NCBI GenBank assembly: GCA_003554585.1
Contig: PWGV01000025.1
Location: forward strand, 1-64,000
Reading direction: 5' to 3'
DNA: 64,000 nucleotides
Source: Halobacteroidaceae bacterium
GTDB lineage: Bacteria; Bacillota; Halanaerobiia; B1SED10-174
The notes under the pieces are model-generated. The model saw only the letters and a program-made list of their open reading frames with translations. It did no database searches and was not told the origin of the DNA. Position 1 is the first letter of the stretch. Every line of letters begins with the position of its first letter. Both the position numbers and the translations under genes were made by a program. Below are positions 29,958 to 40,372 of this stretch, in pieces.

Positions 29958-30242
29958 GTGGCAGAAAAAAAAGTAATAAAAAGTACCGTTTCTTCGCTCA
30001 GGTTAGACGCCCTTGCTGGGGTGGGCTTTGGCTGTTCCAGATCAAAAGCAGCCCAGTACATAAAAGATGGGAAGCTTGCCTATAAAGAACAACCTGTAAC
30101 CAACCCCGCTCAAAGTGTTGAAGTCGGAGATTATATAGAATGGGAAAACCATGGAGTTGTTTGTCTGGAAGAAGTTGAGGGTGAGACCAAAAAAGGTCGT
30201 TTGCGGGTAATTATGTCGCGGATGAAAAAAAGGGAGGACTGA
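29958..30242 (+). CDS. Short S4-domain RNA-binding protein (C-terminal part of YlmH only)
   Basis: LRLDALAGVGFGCSRSKAAQYIKDGKLAYKEQPVTNPAQSVEVGDYI. Confidence 0.85.
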   Translation: MAEKKVIKSTVSSLRLDALAGVGFGCSRSKAAQYIKDGKLAYKEQPVTNPAQSVEVGDYIEWENHGVVCLEEVEGETKKGRLRVIMSRMKKRED

Positions 30243-30244
30243 AG

Positions 30245-30736
30245 TTGAAATTAAATCCTTTAGACATTTATAACAAGGAATTCAGGAAGGGTTTTTCGGT
30301 TTGGTCTTATAAAAAAGAAGATGTTGATGATTTTCTGGAACAGGTGGGCCGGGATTATGAAGAGGTATATAATGAATTAAACCAGCTAAAAGAAGAGAAC
30401 GAAGAACTCCAACACCAACTGGAAAAATGCAGGGCTAATGAAATGAACCTAAAACAGCAGTTGCAGCAGGCCGAAGAGGAAAAAGAACAGGTTGAAAAGG
30501 AATCCGATTTGATAATTAAAGAAGCCAAAATGAAAGCCAAAGAGATTATTGAAGATGCCCAGAAACAAATCCAGGATTACTATTCCCGCTATCAGAAGCT
30601 TAAAGAGTTAGAAGAGTTGTTCCGAGTTCGCTTCCGGACCTTGTTGGAAACCCACCTTGAATATTTAGAAAAACACGAAGCTCAGGTCCAGGAACAGGGT
30701 GAGGAGGAAGAAAGCGAGGATGGGCCAACAGAATAA
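30245..30736 (+). CDS. divIVA: DivIVA-domain protein
   Basis: LNPLDIYNKEFRKGFSVWSYKKEDVDDFLEQV + coiled coil. Confidence 0.94.
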   Translation: MKLNPLDIYNKEFRKGFSVWSYKKEDVDDFLEQVGRDYEEVYNELNQLKEENEELQHQLEKCRANEMNLKQQLQQAEEEKEQVEKESDLIIKEAKMKAKEIIEDAQKQIQDYYSRYQKLKELEELFRVRFRTLLETHLEYLEKHEAQVQEQGEEEESEDGPTE

Positions 30737-31409
30737 AAAAATGATTGGAATTCTTGGAGGAATGGGGCCCGATGCAACAATTACTCTTTTCTACCGGATT
30801 GTGGCCCAAACCAGGGCAGAAAGAGACCAGGACCATTTACCGATTATCATTGACAATAACCCGGCCATTCCTGATAGGACCGGCGCTTTGCTTGAAGGAG
30901 GCCCGAACCCAGCTCCTTTCTTAAGGGAATCTGTTCGACGCCTGCAAAAAGCAGGGGCAGAAGTGATTGGTATGCCCTGCAATACAGCCCATGCTTTTCT
31001 GGCTGAGATCAGGAAAGATTTAAAAGTTCCCTTTGTAGATATGGTGGGATTAACTCAAGAACAGGCCGGGTTTAAAGATGGGAATTTTTTTCTTCTTGCA
31101 ACCCGGGGAACAATTAAGGCAGGAATTTATTCAGGTTTACAGATTCCAGAAAAATCATTCCAGGAGCGAATTCAAGCCCTGATTTACGGGGTAAAAGCTG
31201 GTGGGAATTTAGCGGAAAAACAGCTTGAATTAAAAGAAATAATTAATATTATCAGGGAAAAGCGCGGAGGCGTTGTCCTGGGATGTACAGAATTATCCTT
31301 CCTTTACTGGCCTCCCTATAACGAACCCTTATTTAAAGATAATGGCTTTGTTATCGATCCGCTTAATTTGTTAGCCCAGGAGTTAATCAGGACCGCTGAT
31401 TTGCATTAA
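30720..31409 (+). CDS. Aspartate/glutamate racemase family protein
   Basis: MIGILGGMGPDATITLFYRI, catalytic Cys motifs PCNTAH and LGCTEL. Confidence 0.92.
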   Translation: MGQQNKKMIGILGGMGPDATITLFYRIVAQTRAERDQDHLPIIIDNNPAIPDRTGALLEGGPNPAPFLRESVRRLQKAGAEVIGMPCNTAHAFLAEIRKDLKVPFVDMVGLTQEQAGFKDGNFFLLATRGTIKAGIYSGLQIPEKSFQERIQALIYGVKAGGNLAEKQLELKEIINIIREKRGGVVLGCTELSFLYWPPYNEPLFKDNGFVIDPLNLLAQELIRTADLH

Positions 31410-31449
31410 AAATACTCCTTTTTATGGTTATAAGGAAAGGGGTTAATTT

Positions 31450-31773
31450 ATGGCCGAAGAAAGAGAAAAGGAAGCTACAAAAGAAAAAGAAGTTGTCCAC
31501 ATGCTCGAAAAAATTAATGGGCGGATGGAAGATATTACCGAACGAATTGAAGAAATTGGGATTGAGGATTATTTTGACCTGCTTAAATCTCCAAGGCGAC
31601 TTTTGTTTACAAATTTTATTGTCGGGCTGGCCAGAGGCCTCGGCTTTGCTGTTGGAGCAACCATTCTTGGTGCCATTTTTTTAATGGTTCTATTCCGACT
31701 CGGCGAGTTAAATCTTCCTGTAATCGGGGAATTTATTGCAAGATTGGTCCGAATTGTCCAGGAATTCCTTTAA
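31450..31773 (+). CDS. DUF5665-like membrane protein
   Basis: YFDLLKSPRRLLFTNFIVGLARGLGFAVGATILGA. Confidence 0.75.
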   Translation: MAEEREKEATKEKEVVHMLEKINGRMEDITERIEEIGIEDYFDLLKSPRRLLFTNFIVGLARGLGFAVGATILGAIFLMVLFRLGELNLPVIGEFIARLVRIVQEFL

Positions 31774-31804
31774 ACTTCTATTTATTGGTCCGGGGGGTAT
31801 TTAT

Positions 31805-32254
31805 TTGGTTTTGCTTTGGGCTCTAATTATTTTTTTAATGGACCAGGGGAGCAAGTTCCTGGTTGATAAAAAATTTGATATTTTTACCTCTCAGCCGATT
31901 ATAGAAAATTTTTTTCATATTACCCTTTTATATAATACTGGAGGGGCTTTTGGGTTATTCCAGGGAAGAACAGCTATTTTAATAGGTTTTACTGTAATTC
32001 TTTTTCTTTTGATTTACAAATACCGCCACCTTTTACCCCAGAAAACCTGGTGGCATAAGGCTGCTTTAGGATTGCTTGTCGGGGGGGCGGCAGGCAATTT
32101 TTTTGATAGGATTTTTCGGGGACATGTAATTGATTTTCTGGATTTTCAAATCTGGCCGGTTTTTAATATTGCTGATTCGGCAATAACTGTTGCCATTTTT
32201 TTGTTTTTTTTGCAGGTTTTTTTAGATTGGAGAGCAGAAAGCAATGAAAGGTGA
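31805..32254 (+). CDS. lspA: Lipoprotein signal peptidase (signal peptidase II)
   Basis: MDQGSKFLV, YNTGGAFG, GGAAGNFFDRI, FNIADSAI; probable TTG start at 31805 after gggggg (track start 31736). Confidence 0.94.
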   Translation: MVLLWALIIFLMDQGSKFLVDKKFDIFTSQPIIENFFHITLLYNTGGAFGLFQGRTAILIGFTVILFLLIYKYRHLLPQKTWWHKAALGLLVGGAAGNFFDRIFRGHVIDFLDFQIWPVFNIADSAITVAIFLFFLQVFLDWRAESNER

Positions 32255-33182
32255 AACCAGGGAAATAAAAGCTATTGAGGAAGGGGAGCGAGTCGATAAA
32301 TTTCTGGCCAGGTACCAGGAAGATCTTTCCCGTAATTTCATCCAGAAATTAATTAAAGACGGCAGAATTTTCGTTGAAGGGAAAAAAGTAAAAGCTAGCT
32401 ATCGAATGAAAGAAGGGGAAGAAATCCGCATTGAAATTCCTCCTCCGGAACCGATAAAACTAATTCCCCAAAAAATTCCTTTAAATATTATATATGAGGA
32501 TTCCTGGGTTTTAGTTATAAATAAACAGCCTGACCTGGTTGTTCACCCTGCTGTCGGGCATCCCGATGGGACTCTTGTAAATGCTCTCCTTTACCACTGC
32601 CAGGACCTAGAAGGAATCGGGGGACGGTTGCGCCCTGGAATAGTTCATCGGCTGGACCGAGATACCTCTGGAGTAATGGTTATCTCGAAAAAGGATAAGA
32701 TCCACTCCGAACTTGTAAAGGCTTTCAAAGCAAGAGAGGTAGCAAAAACCTACCTGGCATTTGTAAGCGGAGGTTTTTCGCGGCAAGAGGGGTGGATTGA
32801 TTCCCCGATTGGTCGCCATCCCCAGCAACGAAAAAAAATGGCGGCCGGGGTGGTTGGTGGGAGAGAGGCCCAGACTTATTTTCGAGTCCTGGGGCAGGTT
32901 GAAAACTGTTCTCTTCTTGAGTTGAAACCCCGGACGGGCCGAACGCACCAGTTGCGAGTTCACCTTGCTTATATCAACCACCCTATTCTTGGGGACAGGG
33001 TTTATGCGGGTAGAAATATTGCCACGGCAGCCCCCAGGCAAATGCTGCATAGTTTTAAACTAAAATTTTTTCATCCCTTTCTGGAAAAAGAAATGTCTTT
33101 TTCTGCCCAGCCCTGGGAGGATTTTTTGGAGGTTGCCCGTGAATCAGGTTTCGACAAATATCTTACTAGTGAGGGTGATTAA
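32244..33182 (+). CDS. rluD: RluD-family 23S rRNA pseudouridine synthase
   Basis: S4 domain plus 'GIVHRLDRDTSGVMV' catalytic motif, KPRTGRTHQLRVHL. Confidence 0.94.
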   Translation: MKGETREIKAIEEGERVDKFLARYQEDLSRNFIQKLIKDGRIFVEGKKVKASYRMKEGEEIRIEIPPPEPIKLIPQKIPLNIIYEDSWVLVINKQPDLVVHPAVGHPDGTLVNALLYHCQDLEGIGGRLRPGIVHRLDRDTSGVMVISKKDKIHSELVKAFKAREVAKTYLAFVSGGFSRQEGWIDSPIGRHPQQRKKMAAGVVGGREAQTYFRVLGQVENCSLLELKPRTGRTHQLRVHLAYINHPILGDRVYAGRNIATAAPRQMLHSFKLKFFHPFLEKEMSFSAQPWEDFLEVARESGFDKYLTSEGD

Positions 33183-33183
33183 A

Positions 33184-34350
33184 ATGGAGTACGGCTTTGA
33201 CGAAGTTTTGGACAGACGGGGTACTAATTGTATCAAGTGGGATTATACTGAAGATATCTTTGGCAAAAAAGATATTCTACCCCTTTGGGTTGCGGACATG
33301 GACTTTGCAATTCCTCCCGCAGTTCAAAAAGCCTTAAAAGAGAGGGCCGATCATCCAATTTACGGCTATTCCGGTATCCAGATTTCTTTTTTCCAGGCAT
33401 TTGCCAGTTGGATGGAAAAAAGACACAGCTGGCAGGTTGAGAGGGACTGGGTAATCCCCACGCCAGGAGTTGTTCCCGCAATTGCCCTGGCAATTAATTC
33501 GTTTACCCGTGAAGGGGATAAAATTGTTATTCAGCCTCCTGTTTACCCCCCCTTTTTTTCTGTTGTAAAAAATAACCACCGGGAGCTTGTTTATAATCCC
33601 TTACTGGAAACTGAAGAAGGTTACAAAATGGATTTTGACAACCTGGAAAAAATTTTAGATGATCGGACTAAAATGCTGGTTTTTTGTAACCCCCATAATC
33701 CCGGGGGCCGGGTCTGGAAAGAAAAAGAATTAAAAGAACTTGTCCGGATTTGCTCTGCAAGGGATGTTTTGTTAGTTTCTGATGAAATATGGTCTGACAT
33801 TGTTTTTGCAGGTAACGAACATCGGCCTCTTGCCCAGGTTGCTGGAGATTACAGCTCCAAAGTTATCACCTGCATGGCTCCAAGCAAAACATTCAATCTC
33901 GCTGGCCTGAAAACATCGGCAACGGTTATTTCTGATCCTGATCTCCGGGATAAATTTTGTAAAACGATGAATCGTTTGGGCCTGGGGAAAATCAATGTCA
34001 TGGGTACCATAGCTTTTACAGCTGCGTACAATCATGGTGAAGAGTGGCTGGAATCTCTCCTGGAATATCTGGAGGAAAATGTTAAATTCCTCGTAGAGTT
34101 CTTAAAAAACCGCATGCCTAAAGTGCGTGTTCATTATCCGGAAGGAACTTTTCTTGTTTGGCTGGATTTTAATGAATACGGTTTTTCGGACGAGGAGTTG
34201 CAGGAAAAAACAGTTCACGGGGCCAAAGTTGGCCTGAACCCTGGCTATTCATTTGGCGAACAGGGAAAAGGGTTTCTCCGAATTAATATTGGCTGTCCCC
34301 GCCCGACACTTGAAGAAGCAATGGAAAGGCTGGCCCGGGAATTTGAATAA
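33184..34350 (+). CDS. MalY/PatB family PLP-dependent aminotransferase / cystathionine beta-lyase
   Basis: DVLPLWVADMDF-like N-terminus, NPHNPGGRVW, PSKTFNLAGLK; start 33184. Confidence 0.93.
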   Translation: MEYGFDEVLDRRGTNCIKWDYTEDIFGKKDILPLWVADMDFAIPPAVQKALKERADHPIYGYSGIQISFFQAFASWMEKRHSWQVERDWVIPTPGVVPAIALAINSFTREGDKIVIQPPVYPPFFSVVKNNHRELVYNPLLETEEGYKMDFDNLEKILDDRTKMLVFCNPHNPGGRVWKEKELKELVRICSARDVLLVSDEIWSDIVFAGNEHRPLAQVAGDYSSKVITCMAPSKTFNLAGLKTSATVISDPDLRDKFCKTMNRLGLGKINVMGTIAFTAAYNHGEEWLESLLEYLEENVKFLVEFLKNRMPKVRVHYPEGTFLVWLDFNEYGFSDEELQEKTVHGAKVGLNPGYSFGEQGKGFLRINIGCPRPTLEEAMERLAREFE

Positions 34351-34354
34351 TTTC

Positions 34355-34383
34355 TTGACAAATTTTATATCTATTGATAATAT
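34355..34383 (+). promoter_or_regulatory. Promoter of pyr operon
   Basis: TTGACA - 17 nt - TAATAT. Confidence 0.85.
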
Positions 34384-34400
34384 TTAGAGAAGCATATGTG

Positions 34401-35033
<633 letters not shown>

Positions 35034-35042
35034 AGAAAAAAG

Positions 35043-35101
35043 CCCTTTAATTCGGTCCAGAGAGGCCGGCAAGGGAAGCCCAGAGAAAACATTCCCCTGC
35101 C
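35043..35101 (+). promoter_or_regulatory. Second PyrR-binding leader between pyrR and pyrP
   Basis: ccctttaattcgGTCCAGAGAGGCCggcaaggg; overlapping hairpin ggcaagggaa/ttcccctgcc. Confidence 0.85.
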
Positions 35102-35145
35102 TGTTTCACTGTACCGGTTGGGAAAATTAATTAGGAGGCGGTATA

Positions 35146-36429
35146 ATGGCAGGGAAAGAAGCAGGGATGTTTAGGGAAAACTGGCAGGAGATCGAGAAAT
35201 TTGGCAGGGGAAAAGCGGCAATGCTTGCACTTCAGCACTTGTTTGCGATGTTTGGTGCCACAATCCTTGTGCCGCGTTTAACTGGTCTTGATCCTGCAGT
35301 GGCTTTATTTACTTCGGCAATAGGGACACTTGCATTTTATTTTATTACCCGGGGGCGGGTTCCTGCATACCTGGGTTCTTCGTTCAGCTTTATTATTCCC
35401 CTGCAGGTTGTAATTTTCCAGGAAAACCTGGGTTTGGGAATTGGCCCGGCAATGGTTGGAGTTGTTTTTGCTGGGCTTATTTATGTACTGGTAGCCTTGG
35501 TAATAAAAAGGGTTGGTCCTGATTTCTTTAAAAGACTGCTTCCACCTGTGGTTGTTGGACCGGTAATTATAATAATTGGTTTGGCTCTGGCCCCGGTTGC
35601 TAAAGATATGTTCATGGCTCATCCTTCTACTGCTCTGGTTACATTGATCCTGACAGTGGTCGTCAGCATTTTTATGCGGGGTTTTCTCCGCTTGATCCCG
35701 ATTTTAATTGGAATTGTTGGTGGTTATATATTCGCTCTTTTCCAGGGTTTAATAGATTTTGCTCCATTAAATGAAGCTGCCTGGCTGGCCTGGCCTTCAT
35801 TTACCGCGCCTTCCTTTCAGGGTTCTCTCGCAGCAATAACCATAATAACTCCAATTGCCCTGGTTACGATTGTCGAGCATTTGGGAGATGTTGTGGCTCT
35901 GAGTAAAACTGTTGGAAAGGATTTTGTTGTCCGCCCTGGTTTACACCGAACATTACTTGGAGATGGAATTGCTACAATGCTGGCAGGTTTCTTTGGGGGG
36001 CCTCCCAACACTACTTATAGTGAAAATGTTGGAGTTCTGGCTCTTACGGGTGTTAAAAATGCCTTGATTGTATCAATGGCAGCAGTTTTTGTAATGTCTA
36101 TTAGCTTTGTTGGAAAGTTTGGTGCTTTGATCCAGAGTATCCCTGCAGCGGTAATGGGTGGAATAACCTTCCTTCTTTTTGGGATGATCGCGGGAGTTGG
36201 GCTACGAACCCTTACCGAGAATGAAGTTGATTTTTCCAATCCCCGCAACCTGATTATCGTATCTCTGACCCTGGTTGTTGGATTAAGTGGAATTTCCCTG
36301 GAAGTCGGGGAGCTTGTTTTTGAACAAATGGGTTTGGCAGCCATGGTAGGGATTTTCCTGAATTTGATCTTACCCCAGAAAGAAATGGGGTTTTTAACCG
36401 AAGCAACTGCGGGTAAAGTTAAGGAGTGA
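35146..36429 (+). CDS. pyrP: Uracil permease (NCS2 family)
   Basis: LALQHLFAMFGATILVP, PTTTYSENVG-like 'PNTTYSENVGVLALTGV'. Confidence 0.95.
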   Translation: MAGKEAGMFRENWQEIEKFGRGKAAMLALQHLFAMFGATILVPRLTGLDPAVALFTSAIGTLAFYFITRGRVPAYLGSSFSFIIPLQVVIFQENLGLGIGPAMVGVVFAGLIYVLVALVIKRVGPDFFKRLLPPVVVGPVIIIIGLALAPVAKDMFMAHPSTALVTLILTVVVSIFMRGFLRLIPILIGIVGGYIFALFQGLIDFAPLNEAAWLAWPSFTAPSFQGSLAAITIITPIALVTIVEHLGDVVALSKTVGKDFVVRPGLHRTLLGDGIATMLAGFFGGPPNTTYSENVGVLALTGVKNALIVSMAAVFVMSISFVGKFGALIQSIPAAVMGGITFLLFGMIAGVGLRTLTENEVDFSNPRNLIIVSLTLVVGLSGISLEVGELVFEQMGLAAMVGIFLNLILPQKEMGFLTEATAGKVKE

Positions 36430-37694
36430 TAGATTTGAGCTTTCTTTTAAGGGGAGCAGACCTTATTTGTCTGGGAAAAGAGGAAATAATTACCGGGGAC
36501 CTTCTGATTGAAGAAGAAAGGATTGTTTCCCTGGGAAAAGAAGTAACTCATCCCGGTGAAAATACCGAAGTAATTGAATGTAAAGGGTTACAGGTCTTCC
36601 CCGGTTTTTTTGATATGCATGTTCACTTCAGGGAACCAGGGCAAACTCATAAAGAGGAAATAAAAAGCGGTTTGCAGGCGGCCGCCGCCGGTGGTTTCAC
36701 CGGCGTCGCCGCTATGGCAAATACCAGTCCTGTTATTGATCAACCAGAATTAGTGGAAAGTCTTCTCGCCAAAGGAAAGAAATTGCAGGGACCGGACTAT
36801 TACCAGATTGGGGCTGCTACCTTTGGCCTGTCCGGGGAAGAATTTACTGACATTCCAGGCCTTTTTAAAGGGGGAACAGTTGCAATAAGTGATGATGGAC
36901 AACCAATCCCTGATACAAACATGTTAAAAGAGCTTTTGCAATGGACGCTTGAACTGGGCTTTGTTTATATTGAACACTGCGAGGATAAGACATATGAACC
37001 CGAGGATCCTCTTTCGGAGATTAATATGGTTTACCGGGACATCGACTGTCTTGCTCAAACCGGTGGGAATTTACATCTGGCCCATATTAGCTGCCAGAAA
37101 TCCCTTGAACTGGTTGCAGAAGGGAAAAAAGAAGGTCTTAACTTAACCTGTGAGGTTACACCACACCACCTTGCTTTGGACCAGGAAACCGTTAAAAAAA
37201 TGGGGGCCAATGCCCGGATGAACCCGCCGCTTCGGAGGCGGGAAGATGTTCTTGCCCTGCAACAGGGGGTTGCGGAAGGTTTGATTGATGCAATTGCAAC
37301 TGATCATGCTCCCCACACGCCGGGGGAAAAGGATGTTCCAATAAAAAAAGCGCCCCGGGGAGTAGTGGGGCTGGAAACAGCGGTGGGTGTTATCTGGAAC
37401 GAGTTATTCCATGGGATGGAACTTTCGCCGATTTTGCTGGGGCATCTTTTAGCGGAAAACCCCCGAAGAATTCTCGGATTACCCCCCGAGGATATCAGAG
37501 AGGGGAATAAAGCAAATTTCACGGTAATTGATCCAGCCCAAAAATGGAGAGTTGATCCTCAGGAATTTTATTCCAAAAGCCTTAACTCAGCTTTTTCCGG
37601 GGAATATCTTCAGGGTAAACCGGTGCTGGTATTTAAAAATGGGAAAAAAATAATGGAAAAAGGTCGGGTAATATTCCCGGCGGGGAGGAGTTGA
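36426..37694 (+). CDS. pyrC: Dihydroorotase
   Basis: GFFDMHVHFREPGQTHKE, ATDHAPHTPGEK. Confidence 0.96.
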   Translation: MIDLSFLLRGADLICLGKEEIITGDLLIEEERIVSLGKEVTHPGENTEVIECKGLQVFPGFFDMHVHFREPGQTHKEEIKSGLQAAAAGGFTGVAAMANTSPVIDQPELVESLLAKGKKLQGPDYYQIGAATFGLSGEEFTDIPGLFKGGTVAISDDGQPIPDTNMLKELLQWTLELGFVYIEHCEDKTYEPEDPLSEINMVYRDIDCLAQTGGNLHLAHISCQKSLELVAEGKKEGLNLTCEVTPHHLALDQETVKKMGANARMNPPLRRREDVLALQQGVAEGLIDAIATDHAPHTPGEKDVPIKKAPRGVVGLETAVGVIWNELFHGMELSPILLGHLLAENPRRILGLPPEDIREGNKANFTVIDPAQKWRVDPQEFYSKSLNSAFSGEYLQGKPVLVFKNGKKIMEKGRVIFPAGRS

Positions 37695-37696
37695 CA

Positions 37697-38653
37697 GTGC
37701 CTAAAGATTTTATTGTTGACCTAGTTGAAGGAGTGAAAAAGAAGAAGTCCCATGTCTGTGTTGGCCTGGATCCTGATTTTGAGAGGATTCCCGGGCATAT
37801 TAAGGAGATGGCAATTAATGAATACGGGCCCAACCGGAGAGCAATTGGAGAAGCTTTTTTAAATTTCAACCGGGAAATAATCGAAGCAGTTAAAGATTCG
37901 GTTCCTGCGGTTAAACTGCAAATTGCTTTTTTTGAAGAATACGGCCACTGGGGTTTGAAAGCACTGGAGGAAACAATTTCTTTTGCCCACCACAAAAAAC
38001 TACTGACCATCCTGGATATAAAAAGAGGAGATATTGGAAGTACCGCTTCAGCATATTCCCGGGGTTATCTGGGAGGAGTGAATTTCTGGTACGGGGTAAA
38101 GAAAAAAGTTTTCAATGCCGACGCAGTGACTCTAAACCCCTATCTCGGCAAAGATAGTGTTGAGCCTTTTCTCCGAGAAATGGAGGAAAATAAAAAGGGA
38201 GCATTTATTCTTGTTAAAACCTCTAACCCGGGCAGCAAGGATATCCAGGATCTTCGCTTGGAAAGCGGTGAACTCCTCTATGAAAAAGTGGCGACGATGG
38301 TAAATGATTGGGGCGGGGATTTAGTATCCGAAAAAGTTCCCTACAGCCAGTTGGGCGCGGTTACAGGTGCAACCTTTTCCGGAGCTGCGGAGAAACTTCG
38401 GGAATTAATGCCCAAATCTTATTTACTGGTCCCCGGCTATGGAGCCCAGGGAGCTGGCCCTGAAGATGTAATCCCGTTTTTCAATGAAGATGGCCTGGGG
38501 GCTTTAATTAACGCTTCCCGATCGATTATTTTTGCATATGAAAAGGATACCTACCCCGATCAGCATCAATGGGCGGCAAGACAGGCTGTTGAACAGATGA
38601 GGACAGATATTAATTCCGCTTTAAAAAATGCCGGGCGCCTCGCCTGGGGTTAA
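37697..38653 (+). CDS. pyrF: Orotidine 5'-phosphate decarboxylase (long, type 2)
   Basis: CVGLDPD, LDIKRGDIGSTASAYS, LLVPGYGAQG; GTG start at 37697 after ggaggag. Confidence 0.94.
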   Translation: MPKDFIVDLVEGVKKKKSHVCVGLDPDFERIPGHIKEMAINEYGPNRRAIGEAFLNFNREIIEAVKDSVPAVKLQIAFFEEYGHWGLKALEETISFAHHKKLLTILDIKRGDIGSTASAYSRGYLGGVNFWYGVKKKVFNADAVTLNPYLGKDSVEPFLREMEENKKGAFILVKTSNPGSKDIQDLRLESGELLYEKVATMVNDWGGDLVSEKVPYSQLGAVTGATFSGAAEKLRELMPKSYLLVPGYGAQGAGPEDVIPFFNEDGLGALINASRSIIFAYEKDTYPDQHQWAARQAVEQMRTDINSALKNAGRLAWG

Positions 38654-38664
38654 AGGAGGCCGAC

Positions 38665-39453
38665 ATGCTGCAGGAGTCTGTTTTAATCGAGAAAAATGAA
38701 GAGATAGCCCCAGGACTTTATTTTCTAAAAATTAAAACTGCAGGTATGGCAGGGCAAGCAGAGCCCGGGCAATTTATCCACATTAATCTGGGAACAATTT
38801 ATGATCCTCTTCTGCGGCGACCTATGAGTATATTAAATGCCCAGGGGGAAACCCTATCGGTCCTTTACCAGGTTGTGGGAAGAGGAACCAGAATTATGAC
38901 CAGATTTCGCCCCAGAGATGAAATTGATGTGCTTGGCCCCCTGGGAAAGGGGTTCGAGATTGAGGATTCTGGGCAAAATTTTCTGGTTGGAGGAGGAGTT
39001 GGAGCCGCCCCCCTGGTGTTTTTAGCCCATCGTTTAATCAAAAAGGAAGTAGATAATAAATTTTTCCTGGGAATGAGGGAGCGAGAACTCCTTTTTATAA
39101 AAGATTTTTTGCCAGAGGAAGTTGAATTTTTTTCAAGTCATGAAAATTCTCCTCGTGGTGAGGCAAAGCAGGTTACCGATTTACTTCCCCCGCATCTTAA
39201 AACTGAAAAAAAGACTTCCCTTTATTGTTGTGGCCCGGAGGGAATGTACAGGGAAATAGCAAGCCTTTGCAATGATTGCGGTGATTTTTCCATCCAGGTT
39301 TCCATCGATCGAAGAATGGGTTGCGGAGTAGGAACCTGTTTGGGCTGCGCAGTAAAGGTGAAAAAACCGCCCCGGGAAGAACTTCAGATAGTTCGAGCCT
39401 GTATTGAAGGTCCCGTTTTTCGCTGGCAGGAGGTAAATATTGATGGAACCTAA
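38665..39453 (+). CDS. pyrK: Dihydroorotate dehydrogenase electron-transfer subunit
   Basis: FAD/NAD binding RRPMSIL, GGGVGAAPLV, [2Fe-2S] cysteines MGCGVGTCLGCAVK...C. Confidence 0.95.
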   Translation: MLQESVLIEKNEEIAPGLYFLKIKTAGMAGQAEPGQFIHINLGTIYDPLLRRPMSILNAQGETLSVLYQVVGRGTRIMTRFRPRDEIDVLGPLGKGFEIEDSGQNFLVGGGVGAAPLVFLAHRLIKKEVDNKFFLGMRERELLFIKDFLPEEVEFFSSHENSPRGEAKQVTDLLPPHLKTEKKTSLYCCGPEGMYREIASLCNDCGDFSIQVSIDRRMGCGVGTCLGCAVKVKKPPREELQIVRACIEGPVFRWQEVNIDGT

Positions 39454-40369
39454 AATTCAAAGCAGAATTGGCTCCTTAAAATTAAATAATCCGCTCCTGA
39501 CTGCTTCTGGAACTTATGGAAATGGCCGTGAATACAGTAATTACATTGATCTGAATTGCTGGGGAGGCCTGGTAACCAAGGGGTTAACCCTCGAATCCCG
39601 CTCGGGGAACAGCGGTATCAGGATTGTAGAAACTCCAGCAGGAATTTTGAATTCAATTGGGCTTCAGAACCCGGGGATAGAATATTTTATTAAAGAGGAA
39701 ATTCCTTTCCTTGAAAAACTGGAAATCCCGGTAATTGTAAATATCGCCGGGCGAAGAATTCGTGATTATGAAGAATTAACGAGACGACTCGATCCTTTTT
39801 CTTCAGTTTCTGCTCTGGAGGTAAATGTCTCCTGCCCCAATGTGAGGGAAGGGGGCCTTGCTTTTGGATCCAATCCGGGTTTGGTTTATGAAATAACTGC
39901 AAGGCTGCGGGAAATAACCACTAAACCGCTTATAATTAAGTTGACACCTAACGTAGCTGACGTGGGAGCAATTGCAATTCAGGCAGAAAAAGCAGGAGCG
40001 GATGCCGTTTCTTTAATCAACACCCTCATGGGAATGGAGATTGACGTAGAGAGACAAAAACCCATGCTGGGTAATATAGTGGGTGGACTTTCCGGGCCTG
40101 CGGTAAAACCGGTAGCCCTGAGGATGATTTACCAGGTTTACCGGCAAATTAAAATTCCAATAATTGGCATGGGTGGTATTACCCAGGGAGAGGATGCTGT
40201 AGCTTTTTTACTTGCGGGAGCAAGGGCGATAGCACTGGGAACTGTAAATTTTGTTAATCCAAGAGCTCCTATAGAAATAAAAAATTATCTTTTGGATTAT
40301 ATGCATCGCCATAATTTTTCCAGTTTGGAAGAAATGGTGGGACTTGCTCACCAGGAAAGGGAGGCTTGA
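39440..40369 (+). CDS. pyrD: Dihydroorotate dehydrogenase B catalytic subunit
   Basis: NPLLTASGTYGNGREY, NVSCPNVREGG, IIGMGGITQGEDAVAFLLAGA. Confidence 0.96.
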   Translation: MMEPKIQSRIGSLKLNNPLLTASGTYGNGREYSNYIDLNCWGGLVTKGLTLESRSGNSGIRIVETPAGILNSIGLQNPGIEYFIKEEIPFLEKLEIPVIVNIAGRRIRDYEELTRRLDPFSSVSALEVNVSCPNVREGGLAFGSNPGLVYEITARLREITTKPLIIKLTPNVADVGAIAIQAEKAGADAVSLINTLMGMEIDVERQKPMLGNIVGGLSGPAVKPVALRMIYQVYRQIKIPIIGMGGITQGEDAVAFLLAGARAIALGTVNFVNPRAPIEIKNYLLDYMHRHNFSSLEEMVGLAHQEREA

Positions 40370-40372
40370 TCG

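Noticed and set aside
36676-36710. GC-rich palindromic-looking stretch gcggccgccgccggtggtttcaccggcgtcgcc inside pyrC
   Set aside because: Encodes the conserved 'QAAAAGGFTGVAAM' of dihydroorotase; codon-driven, not a regulatory structure.
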